DNA of 64,000 bases from NCBI GenBank assembly GCA_027405735.1, contig JAPEHQ010000023.1:620001-684000 (forward strand), written 5' to 3'. Shown here one piece after another: positions 47,376 through 58,830 of the stretch. This DNA comes from Mucor racemosus. Its lineage: Eukaryota > Mucoromycota > Mucoromycetes > Mucorales > Mucoraceae. How positions within the stretch are numbered: the first letter of the stretch is position 1; each line of letters opens with the position of its first letter. The position numbers were made by a program, and so were the translations under genes. A model generated the notes under the pieces. The model saw only the letters and a program-made list of their open reading frames with translations. It was not told the origin of the DNA and did not search any database.

Positions 47376-47899
47376 ATGCTCTAGCAAAAACCATTGTTGC
47401 TGTAAATATTATAGCTATAAACATATTTACAAATGATGATAATCCTAAATATATTGGTTTTTGCATGCATTGCCCTACATCAACAACGTATTGAATTGTA
47501 TTGTCTATAATTTATATTAATAAAAACAAATGTAATTTAAAAACCCATTCCATTAAAAAATGCAATGGAATTTTGAGAATGGCATGATGCACATGTACAA
47601 ACCAATTTGTGCCCATATAATCAGCTCATTATTCTCATGGTCAGATTTTATTATTATGCACAAATAGGAATAACGATATGCTTATGGGCAATTCTACTAT
47701 TATGCACACATGAGATTAATAATGTTATGCACACGGACAAAGTATATAATTCTGTACAGACAGGGTTAGAGTTGTGCTCGTGTGCAGTTTCTTTTGTTGT
47801 GTCCATGTGCATATTGTTATCTTTTTAATCATATTCAGTGGGCACAACAGCTCAGGCTATAGTGTGCAGCCCATCTGGGCACAAAGAAACCATCTTGTG
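47376..47899. other. palindrome spacer with recurring TGCACA/GCCCAT words
   Basis: Between the arms. From 47580 to 47885 words such as 'tatgcacaca', 'ttatgcaca', 'gtgcccat' and 'gggcacaa' recur many times in both orientations. No gene was recognised. Confidence 0.4.
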
Positions 47900-48238
47900 T
47901 GTAATGAGTACTATGATCTTGTAATAGGTTGAGCCTATTAAGAAAGAAGTACAAAAGGTGGACGTTGTTGGTGTTACTAAATGTAGTTGACTATTACTTT
48001 GGTCAATACTTACTATGTATTAAATGTAATTAATATTGGACAAGTAGTATTAAGTAATAGATCGATTGAGGTTGTGATAATAAGTTTATTTGATTTAAAA
48101 TTATTAACAAAAGAAAGAAACAGATATTTTCACTAAAGTTCAATATCTGATTCAACATTTACATATTTATATGGATTATCTAACTGAAACTAATTCCTGC
48201 AATTATTGTTGAGACATCATGTAATGTGAATCATTACA
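47900..48238. mobile_element. solo LTR in the palindrome spacer
   Basis: A 339-bp segment with TGTAAT...ATTACA ends and perfect 5-bp flanking duplications TTGTG (47895-47899, 48239-48243). It shares 'ttggtgttactaa.tgta', a 'gaaacagata..ttcactaa' block and the final 'catgtaatgt...tcattaca' with the LTR at 46799. No internal coding region is present. Confidence 0.78.
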
Positions 48239-48319
48239 TTGTGCAGCACATGTCGGCCGTAGTAAATTTAAATAACACTTAATGCTTAATGCTTAAATTT
48301 ATATGATGCATGCAAGCCA

Positions 48320-48554
48320 AATCTAAAATTACAGATGTTACTTTATGACACATAAAATCTAAATAAATTAGCCTTCTTTAAACTTACTATTTTAGTTAAC
48401 GATTGTCAACTGTAAAAAGATTTGCTTTCAAGTAGTGTACAGAAGCTACGATCAAAAATATGGTTATTAGATAAAACATTAGATTCTTCTTTTTTTTTTT
48501 GCTTCTATATCATTCGAAATTTTATCACTTTTCTGGAACATTTCGTGAGTTTGT
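48320..48554. mobile_element. 235-bp insertion with 5-bp target duplication in the right arm
   Basis: Flanked by AGCCA on both sides (48315-48319, 48555-48559). The left arm has this word once (as TGGCT at 47324-47328). Ends AATCTAAAAT and GAGTTTGT are neither LTR-like nor inverted repeats. Element class unknown. Confidence 0.6.
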
Positions 48555-49805
48555 AGCCAGTTATAGCTTTTTATTGAGTAGATATAAATATCATTGCCTT
48601 CGATGTGATCTGGTAATCAAGAAATACGTCCAAAAATACAGTAGTAAATAATGATATTTGATCTTAGAATGCAGTTAAATGAAAATATCAGACTCAAATA
48701 TGACGACCGCTACCTACATTAACAATATTAGTCCCTTATGTCAGCATGCGTATTCAGATAAAAGAAATGAATACCAGCTTGATAATAGTCTGATATGCTT
48801 TATCAAACGGTAAATATATCCTTGGAATATAAACATAACACACGTCAAAATGGATTTTCAAGGCTTTACATTATTTAGCGCATTTAAAACCCTGCTAAAT
48901 TGCACATTTCATCCAATGTAAAAGCAGCCTTACAGAACATGAACCATAAACTAAACAACATAGGTAATATCTATTATCATAGAAATATACATCTTACTAC
49001 CAAAAAAAAAAACCATTTGTCATATCATACATTCATTAAAAAAATTGCAAAAGCGAGCTTGTACAGCGACGTCATAATTGAGCATAGCAAGATCGAACGG
49101 CTAAGTCTCTTATTCTATGGTATGTATCTAAATTTTAAATAAAAAAGCGTATTTTTTTTTTACTTTTCTTATATCTAACCATGTATGGTCTGAAAATTCA
49201 GACTTTGTAGCGGACATTTTCCGGACTCATTTCATCCTTACCAACACTCATGATTTTGATCAAAAAATAGAAAAATCGAATTTTGATACCAAAATCAACG
49301 TTTAAATATACTACATTGTGAGAGAAAATTGTAGCCATGACTAATACGCATTTTATAAAAGCTTAATATTAAATGTCAAGTAATGAAACTTTGTACTTTT
49401 GGCCCAAAAACGGTTTTTTGGTTAAAGGATTTTCATGTAATATTCTGTAATAAAAATGTTTGTTATTTTTTATTGAGCAAATAGAGCGCTAGATTCTGTA
49501 TATGTGTATATTTTTTGTTTTTATAATTTGTAGTATAATTAACTCTAGATTTGCAAAATCAGAAAAAAAAATTAAAAAATGTCAAAATTGATGATCTGGA
49601 CAAGAATAATTTTTGAAACTAATATTCCGCTTATAAGCCTTGTAAGTCTTAAAAATAAGAGATTTTATAATACTTGAGAACTTTTTCAAGAATTAATGAT
49701 GCTGTACCCGCTTGATTCAAGCTTATTACTGTAAATATTCATACATGTTAATATTGTGTGGTAGTTTATTTGACAATAATGTAGTCGTAATTGATAATGA
49801 ATGCG

Positions 49806-49937
49806 CTAGAGGCGATTTACATTAAGTTTTAGTCTTACCCCTCCAACATTATAAACATAAACATGTCCATCACTAAGACCTATTGCCACCTTTTTACCTT
49901 CTTTGTCCCAAGCCAATTTATTCAATGCTCTACTAGA
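49806..49937 (-). pseudogene. WD-repeat gene fragment, right copy
   Basis: An exact inverted copy of the fragment at 45605-45736, with the same LAWDKEGKKVAIGLSDG text and the same stop. Confidence 0.5.
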
Positions 49938-50160
49938 ACAAACTTACTTTTGACCTATAAAAACTGATTTGTTAGTAAAATCAATTAATAACAAGCGAAT
50001 AGGTAATAATTATGGTGTACCTTTGAAAGTTGATAATGGTATGCAAGACAACATCTTGTTTTCCTCTTCTTAGCTGTTGGCCACTAAATAGAAACAAATA
50101 CTTTTTAGAAACTAAATTGACTAACATGAGTTTATTCATTGATTCATATCAAGTCAATAT

Positions 50161-50868
50161 TATACAACTTTTATAATTACCAGTTTTTTTCGAGATTCCA
50201 GGTAGATATCGACTTTAGACCAAAAAAGCATTGATTATAACGTAGATAATGGAACAAAATGATTAAGTCCTGGATGCTTTTTTTGTTCGAAAAGGATATT
50301 ATAACGCACCCTAACACTAAAAGTTAATAATTCATTTCCAAATAAGCAATAGGAAAAACATGTATTTGTACCTGCTTCTTGATTTCAATTTATAAAAAAT
50401 ATTGGTCTTTTTGTTGTAGTTTTAAACGTATATAAAAGAGCTGAGGAAAGAGTAGGGAAGAAAAAAGATTTTATGTGTTACAAATAGAAATTTACAAAGG
50501 CATAAATACTTTTAGTGTTACCAAACAGGTTGTTGTTGTTGTTCCCATTTGGTCCCCAAAAGAAGAACATGGGCAGAACTCTTTCAAACCCTAAATTTCA
50601 AATTGATATATCTCCTCGTTAATAAGGCAATTCTGTTGAATCAGCATAACTCAAATCTGCTTTAAACCGCTCAAATTATTTTCGTTATTAATTATATTAT
50701 GATTGATATACTCAAATAAATTGACTCAAAAACATTGATCTCATTGCTTTGCTCATCTGGGCTGCCTGATCTGTACAAAAGTTTTTATTCTGCCCATCTG
50801 TGCAGATCACTATGCCCATGGGAAGCATAGCTCGGCCGTACTGCGACATATAATAGATTGTGGACGAT
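50161..50868. other. gene-free stretch right of the palindrome
   Basis: No gene. Words related to 'tgcccat.tgtgcagat' near 50790-50815 echo the palindrome spacer. Confidence 0.4.
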
Positions 50869-52380
50869 GCCCTTTGCAATCATCGTGTCAAAGATGTACT
50901 ACTACACCTACTTTCATATAAAGTTGAAAGTTATTAGGATTGCAATTCACCGAGATAGGGGTTTTGTTATCAGGTTTTTACGGTTGTAAAAAAGGAGGTT
51001 GTTTTAGATGGCTTTCAGATGGTTTTCGAATTTCCTTGCCCAATATTAAGTTATATTCCGTCAAATCTTCAAAAAATATACCTTCCCTTTATGGGCCATT
51101 GATGTTTTTCCGAAAATAAAAGGGTTGAAACTAGCATATAAATGCGTTGCCCTTACATTGGCCCAAAATTGACCTACTAAAATTGATTATAAAATTTAAT
51201 ATCCAAAATAAGATGTTAAATTTTTGTATTCACAAGATAGATCCAACTTCAAGCTACTCTACATTTTTTGTTGCAGCAAAAAACATTGATTTTTCATCGA
51301 GATAGCTAAAACTGTAATTCATATTACAGGTTAAAACCTACGTTAACTGAGTTCCAAAACCGATCAGTCAAATCTACCTGAAAATTATACAAAAATCAAA
51401 AGCGTTTAATAGTTCATAAACTACAAAGTAAGTAGACCTAGTGGATTAAATGGTTTTTGTACAGTTTTAAATTTTAAATTTATTTAAACAAAAATCAGAC
51501 AAATGCTTTATATTGAATTTTGCGCAAAATCCGATTGAAATTTTGGAGGTTTTTTTAATATACATATCACTTTTTATAAAAATAATTCATATATAAGTGC
51601 TCATAATGATACGCAGCAAAATTATTTATCCATCAAGCTATTACTGATCCTGCTAGCTACATTTGTCATAGAGAAAACAAGCTTTTTGTCGATTTTTTTT
51701 TCAAATTCAGAATTTAGGATGAGGGTATACAGGGAAAAATTGAAGCTAGAAATGAAGATATCTCTTTGTGCACATTTTTAGAGATATATCCACTAAAAAA
51801 TAATATTTTTAAAAAAAACTAAATTGGGTCCGATAGAGCTCAACGAGGTTGATGATATGAATGTAAAAAAACTGCTGCTCAATTTAATCAATATTTTGAA
51901 ATCTACTACAAAAATGTCAAAAAAATGAAAAAAAATAAAGATGCCCAGAGTTTTTTTATACTGAAATATATTATAGAGTGCTTCAAAACAAGTAAATTTT
52001 ATTATTAGACACTGTTAGTTTAACTTAATTTTTTGTAGAGATATGAAGGCTTAAAGTTTATATTTTTTACCAGTGAAATTTGCGTAAACATCTGAAACAT
52101 TAGTGTTAGAAAGATATAGTAACTGCAAAAAATAGGATATTTTTAGATACTTATTTTTCGATTAAAGCTGAACATCTCAGGTACATTGACATATAATTTT
52201 TCTTGATGTTATTTAGTGAAAAACAAAGTTGAGCAGGGATGAAAAGTAAGACCCAGTTTTTAGGGGAAAAGCAGTAAATTTTACCTGTTTTTGAGCCTTT
52301 TATGAGATAGAGAATAAATTTAGGAATAGGTAGCACAATGCGACGAACTCGTGTATATTTTGTAGGGTCTAAGGTATCTC
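50869..52380 (+). repeat. R1 dispersed repeat, copy D (uninterrupted, about 1.5 kb)
   Basis: The best full-length R1 copy, sharing both ends with copy C. The core frame is degraded here (RVYREKLKLEMK-like text with stops), while non-coding blocks such as 'aaacattgatttttcatcgagata' and 'gcaaaaaataggatattttt' are well kept. Confidence 0.85.
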
Positions 52381-53036
52381 CTAACAGATGTTTAGTATAG
52401 GGTTAGCTATAGAAAAGAGGGAATACTATGGTTTTAAAGATTGAAAATTATAGGAATTAATTTTTTGAAAATTTAAATTTTGCTCGACCAGGTGCTTACA
52501 AAAGAAAATATAAAATCTATTTTAACTTATGGAGCGTAACGTTTCCCAAAAGTATCACAGCAAGTCAATGTAGAATTGAAAAAATTGAATTAAAAATTGA
52601 GCAAGGATGAATAGTCGAATCTCTGTTATCAAGGAAAAAGCAATAAATTTTAACTGCTTTTAATTCTTCCATTAGATATAAAATGAATTCAGGACAGGTA
52701 TATAGCATAATGCGCTGTATATTTTTCAAGTAGCTTGAAGTCCGAGCTCAATTCCTAGACATTTAATTTGCTTAAAATGTGTCAAATAGCGAAATTGGGG
52801 TATTAATATTGGCTATAAGAAGTGGGGCAGGTGTTAAAGCGACAAAAACTCATTATCTAATCTTTTATGGAAATGCTTTTACAACCCATCTGCCGCATCT
52901 AAAGTACATGTAAATAGTTTCCACTTATTCAAAAGCTTCATTGGTATGACACGGTTCTATATTAAAATAATTACATGCCTTTTTTTTATTATATTATTAT
53001 TATTAATGTACATATAGATAGGAAATGATAGGGAGT
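52381..53036. other. gene-free stretch with an R1 terminal fragment
   Basis: 52590-52745 repeats the last part of R1 (compare 52205-52350: 'gagcagggatgaaaagt', 'aaagcagtaaatttta', 'gcataatgcg'), a partial tandem duplication of the element end. The remainder is the 3' flank of the chitin synthase gene. Confidence 0.55.
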
Positions 53037-56000
53037 TTAGGTGCTCTTGATATGAAAAGAAGTAGAATCAGCTTCATCAGGATTACTGTTATTGTTAGTT
53101 CCATCATCTTCAAAATGAGTATGATTATGATGTGGCGCAGGATCAGCCCAATTATTCCCTTGACTACTCTGTTGAATCCATCCTAGTTCATGGTTTTCTA
53201 TAGACTTATCATCTGATTGCTCTTGTGTAGTGCTAGCAGGTTGCATAATTTCATTAATATCATAGTTAGAAGGTGCTGTTGATGGGTCAGAAAGTTGAAC
53301 TCGAGCGGATATGATACCAAGTGGTGTTGCAGACGATGTACCTCCAGTACCGTTGCTACCACCACGATAACGGGTATTGTTAATTCCTTGATCCATTTGT
53401 TGCGTCAGTGGAATACCGGCACTTCCATTTGATTGATCACTGTATCTTCTATTTTGAACATCATATAATTCATTTTCTCTGAAAATGTCTACACTTATAT
53501 TGCGTTGAACAAATCGAGGAACAGGCGTGTTGTTTTCTTGAGCCAACTTTGTACGACGTTCCATTTCATATTCACTCCACTTTTTCATAGTGATTACACT
53601 ACTATCAAAGTTACCACCTTCACCACCATGGCCTTGATCTTTCTTTATACCTTCTACTTTACGAGTATCACCCCATGAGAAATCATCAAAATGCCAGAAA
53701 GCATAAGCTGGGAGAGCAAAATTCCAAATGGGTAAACTAAACAAGTAAATAATCATCCATCCAACATAGACAATTTTACGACTTGTGATTACAATCAAGA
53801 CAGCAGGAAGACCTAAAATAAGAGCAAGTAATATCAATGGCATGACAGCTGGATTACCAATAATAGCTTCAATAACCAAATACAATGTGAAAGAAATAGC
53901 AGCAGGTAATGTCAATGTACCGACCAATTCCATAAAAACGACAGCTTGCATGGAGAAGCAGAAAGTACCACAGAGATCATTGACGAGCAACAATTCAAAC
54001 AAGTTATGAACAGTGGAATTAATCCAACGACGACGTTGAGAAAGCAAAACCTTGAATGTGTCAGGTACAACAGTTTTACATACAGCTTGAGGTATAAACA
54101 TCATTTTACGATTAGGAAATGTACGCAGCATCAATGTAGTTAAATAACGATCTTCACCAAGCAATAACAAATTTTTACGATGCAATGTATCTACAATATT
54201 TTCAGAATAATGTTCTACAATATCAGGATTTGCCAAGATAGGAACCCAATAACCATTAGGTCCTTTTGGAGCCTTAATACGGTACATACAGAAACAACCA
54301 GGTAAACAAGTGACACCACCAAAAATAGATTCAAATGCTTTTGATTGATGATGTGAAATGTAATATTCAAATACTTGAATCATGCTAACCCAACTATCCT
54401 TTTTGTTTGCAATTCTAGTTTCACCACAAAGACCAGAAATTTCGGGATCCTTAACGGCAGCAGAGATTAATCTTGATAATGCATCAGGATATAGTTTTGT
54501 ATCAGCATCTACCATAAGACAAATTTCAAAATTATCAGCTGGAACGCCAGTTACACGCCAAATTGCATTAAAGAAATCATATTCCATCATCGTCATACGC
54601 TCATCAAACATAACTTTTTGCAAAAACTGCATCAGCACAATTTGAGAATCTCTTTTACCACGATTACCAGGTTTAGGAGCATCTTGTTCTTCTTCGGTAC
54701 CGCATTTAACAATTGTAATCATGGGAACACGAGATTGTTGTTCTACAGGTACAGTTTCATCATTAAACTTGTAAAAACCAGCGTAAACTTTGGCACAATT
54801 ATTTCTCTTGGAACCATCACCGATAGCAACATAAGGTTGAGGTTTTACTTGATCAGCAGGTATAATCAAATCACGCATCATACCCACACAAACATCAGGA
54901 GTAGACATGGATTCACCACTGCCAGTAATTAAACCATCACAAATAACCAAAAGCATAGTATGACTTTTAGGGTAATCACTCACCGCAATAGAATCTAATG
55001 TTGTACGGATACCTTCTTCACCTTCAGAGTAACAAGTGACAAGACACATGGTATAAGCAAGAGGATAATTAAATGGCATATAATCAGGTGCTGGTTGAGG
55101 TACACAATAAGGTGATAATGGGAATGGACATGGTGGTCCATTTGCATAAAGGCCACCATTTACACTGGATCGATTTACGCTAGCAGAATCACTGCTACGA
55201 CCATCCCAAGAATAGGAAGAGATGGCAGGTGTAACATAATTGTTATTGTTGACATTGGTAGCGAATGAACTATATGATCCACGATGGCTAGGTGAGGTAT
55301 TGTAAAAAGAAGGTGTAGATGCTGAGTTATACGAATCAGGGCGAGCACCATTACTATAAACAAAGATTAGTATATATAGAACATTATAAATCAAGTAATT
55401 CCACTTTACGTTTTCCAAACAGGCGTAGGTGGTTTGTCAAAATCAAATCGATTAGGGCCATGTTGCATTGGCGTAAATCTTGATTGTCTAGGGAAAATAG
55501 TTTTACGTTTGGCTTGTTGAACAGTTTGAGTTGGTGGAGGTACATATGTGACAGGACCATTTGTATTGATATTACGAGTCCAGTTTTCAATCTGTTCTTC
55601 ACGTTCTCTTCTTGCTGCAAAAGAGCTTTCTTCTGTAAAATTACCCAATTTCCATGATAAGAACCAACCAAAAATGACAGCAAACAAAAATTTAGCGCCA
55701 ATAACGGCTAAAATAACAACTAACGAAATGTATAGAACGATATCTGAAAACATACAACCAACTGAAAGTGTGTCAATTTGTCCAACGGAAATAGTTTGCG
55801 ATAAACATTCGGCTTCTTCTTTCCAAGATATACCAGGGCCACGATACGATTGAATTACATAGGTCATGTCTTGTCCTCCCCAACTATCTGGATCATTCAA
55901 CATTTGATCAACAAGCCCACCTTCCACAAGTTGAAAATACGTTGTTGGTAAAGATTGCAACAAGGCTAAATTCAATACATGACTAGAGAAAGTTTAGTTT

Positions 56001-57095
56001 ATAATGTAATTGATCTAGATCTTTTTTTTTTTTTTACCCATTATAGATCATAAGATGGCTTGTTGTGTTCACATCATCATAGTTGTAGTAAACTTTGGAT
56101 ATTTTGCTATAAGAACCGTCTGTATTAGGTACACCTTGAGAAGCAAATGCACTCAATAAGCTAGTAGCAGTGTCAGTTGTATGACAATTTGTGCGATTGG
56201 CGTAAAGCGAAACATCAGGTGCCACTGTAATGTTGGGGTTAAATAGTTGACAAGGGAAATAGTTGGGTTGTTCGCCTTGTAGATCAACGAATACATTATC
56301 ACAAGCAGATACACGGGAAGGGAATAAAAAGGAAGCATCCATACCACTACCATTCATGGGTGGATAAAGTACATTTAATGTTTCATTTCCACCATTGATA
56401 GCTGGATGGCTCTGCCAATTCGAAAAACTATATGCCCAACCCTTAATAATCAAATATCCCGGAGTAACAGCATTGCCATGTACAGTGACAGCTTGTACAG
56501 GACATGTAGCTGCTGTGAAACCAAATGTAAGAAAACCAACAAATGCCATGATAACTAAAATGACAGCTACAAGACCAATCTTTTCTCTCCATGCAGTTTG
56601 AGCTTGACCATAAGGAATACCACAAATCTTTAAAACAAATGGAGGAATCCAAAATGTAAGTATATAACAATACAACATCCAAGGTCTTGGGAATTTATCC
56701 CAACATGAAGGCTTTTTCTCTTCTTGTGCATAAGCAAAATCATCTTCTATAGCTTTTTCCTCGCGGCCTAATATACTTTTTCCTCGACGAATAGCGACTG
56801 ATTTTGTTGTGCCTTTTCGACTAAGTGTTCGGGGTAAATTACCAGTTCTACTCGCTTGAATTGAATCCTCAGGTGCCTGACTTGCAGCTTGACGATAATG
56901 ATATTGTCGATGATTAGGATCGATTCTCTCTCTTTCAGGTCGTACAAGTGACTTTCCACGCTTGACAGGTTGTGTAATAAATGCTTGAGCATCTGAAGCC
57001 ATGGGTTGTTCTTCAGGGTCAGAATGACTTGTCATAGAGAACTCTCGACTTAGATGTGGGTTATATGCTTTGATTTTGTCATCGGATGGACCCAT
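53037..57095 (-). CDS. class IV chitin synthase
   Basis: Three exons: 57095-56038, 55982-55410 and 55353-53037, giving 1315 aa. The enzyme polymerises UDP-GlcNAc into chitin at the plasma membrane for wall and septum building. A basic, disordered N-terminus precedes two close membrane segments ([20 protein letters not shown] and [20 protein letters not shown]), a long extracytoplasmic loop with several NxT/S sites, and another membrane segment (about 445-475). Then come the GT2 catalytic core ([57 protein letters not shown] with QRRRW at 983-987), four or so C-terminal membrane spans and a cytosolic Ser/Asn-rich tail. The QRRRW box, loop and lack of a myosin head place it in class IV (yeast Chs3-like). 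Upstream text resembling an N-terminus at 55418 is intron. Confidence 0.93.
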
Positions 57096-57521
57096 TTGAG
57101 TAAGAGATTTATTTTTGATGTTATTCTATTTACTCTAATAGGTATAATGTATAAAGGGATGATTTGATGGCTTTCCCTTTATCTCTTGGCCCAATCAGAT
57201 AAGAAAATGTTGAGTATATCAAAAAGAAAGAAAGGAAAAAGGAAAAACAAAAACAAAATCAATATCAAAACCGAGAACAATACAAAAAAAGAAGCGCCGC
57301 AACAAAAGAGGTTGGGAATTGAACAGGAAAGACCAGTTCAACAAACATCGGTGATTCGGTTCAAAAATTGAAACTTGGCAATCGTTTTGTCCTAAAAATA
57401 ACGCTAAAAAATGATATTAAATTATATCATATTCCTGCATTTGCCAAGATAATCAGCTTTATCGTAGGAAAGCGAGGGGTTACAAACTGCTATAATTAAT
57501 TGACTTTTTACAGTAAGTATG
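57096..57521. other. upstream region of the chitin synthase gene
   Basis: A plus-strand Lys-rich frame (57186-57371) is low complexity and was not called. The stretch is likely promoter. Confidence 0.4.
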
Positions 57522-57599
57522 TTAGAAGAAAAAATCATCCTGTAAACCAGCATCAACAAACTCAGTTCGATTGAATGTTTCATCTATGGTAATTTCGAT
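57522..57599 (-). other. possible orphan 3' exon
   Basis: After a good acceptor (TTATGCACAG) a 25-codon frame reads IEITIDETFNRTEFVDAGLQ and DDFFF, then a stop. The mix of acidic and hydrophobic residues looks coding and differs from the flanking AT-rich text. No matching upstream exon was found in 57600-58620, so it may be a relic or part of a gene I cannot model. Confidence 0.3.
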
Positions 57600-58830
57600 C
57601 TGTGCATAATGATATTAACAAAAGAACTACTTCTTTTTTATCACATTCCTTTCTATTTTTACAATATTGCATGTCTACATGAATTTATTAACCACGTATT
57701 AAGTACATTTTGTATCTACAGAAAGAAAAAAAAAAAAAAAAAGTACAGGGACAATGTCCCTCCTTCCCCTTTCAATCATTTTTTTTTTTTTTTAAATATC
57801 ATACGCGTATAAAAGAAACCATCCGTGGGTCGAATTATAAAATTTGAGCAGAAATTTGATCTGTATATTTTCTGCTAAATATAACAAAATCACTATATAA
57901 TCCATCGAACCACGACCTTGTATACTATTTAAAGACTTTAATATGAGCTTATACAGATTACCCAAACTGATATTTCCTCATTGTCATTTGCTCAAAAGTT
58001 AATTGCGTCTCACAACAGCGTCGTACATGAAGAAATCAATCACCGCTGATACCAAAAATAAATCAAAATCATCACATACAAATCTTGAGCGCGACAATAT
58101 ACTCATATGTTTTCTAAAAAGTAAAAAACATAACAATAAACTTGACATGCTAAAGTTTGTTTTGATGTTAAATTTTTGTTTACATCTAAATTTTTAGTTG
58201 AGGAAAAAACCCTTGAAGATTCAGGCACTGCATGGTTTTTAGTAAATTTGAAATTGCGATGCCTTTTTCTAGTTTGAGGCATGGTGTAGATTTTCTACTT
58301 TTCTTTTAATATTGTACAACCCACACAAAAAAAACCTTAATTTATTGATGTGAATATGATGACATTTCAAATTACACTAAAAAAAAATGTAATACGTGTA
58401 TCTATAAAGTGTTGGCAGTGTAAAATAATTGCCAACTTGAATATTCCGTTTATTTGACGTGGTTTGAGGAAAAAAAGGCATTTACGATTTTAATTGCTCC
58501 AAAACAAAAAATAAAGCAATAAAAGCCATATTAATACAGAATAACGTTTTAATTTGTGTTGCACTCTTTTCCCACTCAATAGAATCTTTCTTATAAATAT
58601 GTAACGTACTGTAAAGTTAAGCTTTCAATGATATACGCATAGTATTACCAAGTGATAGTTTTTTGTCCAACAATCAATTTGTATTTGAGGTATTTTGTTG
58701 ACTAATAATTCTTTAGAAAAGAAACCTGTTGTTCCTGCTACATGAACAGATAAAGAATTTACAATATTTACATAGGTTATTAAGAGAGTGAGTATATGTA
58801 CTTGTAGTGTATGTTTAAATGGTATATAAA
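57600..58830. other. gene-free stretch downstream of the RhoGEF gene
   Basis: A-run (57726-57741) and T-run (57780-57794) tracts and AT-rich DNA. No supported gene. Confidence 0.4.

Larger units (their letters stand above)
48265..50160 (-). repeat. right arm of the 4.8-kb inverted duplication
   Basis: Reverse complement of the left arm. 48555-50160 is continuous, whereas the left arm is split by an LTR. The innermost part (48265-48319) is separated by a 235-bp insertion that the left arm lacks. Confidence 0.93.

Noticed and set aside
46400..49142. Two identical 80-codon frames in the palindrome arms as genes
   Set aside because: Identity follows from the DNA duplication; no motif, no homologue recognised and no codon bias.
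55363..55418. Alternative N-terminus [15 protein letters not shown] of a 793-codon frame
   Set aside because: Lies in an intron; GTAAAG donor and TTTATAG acceptor join the catalytic exon to the upstream membrane exons in frame.
57186..57371. 61-codon Lys-rich plus-strand frame
   Set aside because: Low-complexity A-rich text without motif, in a promoter region.
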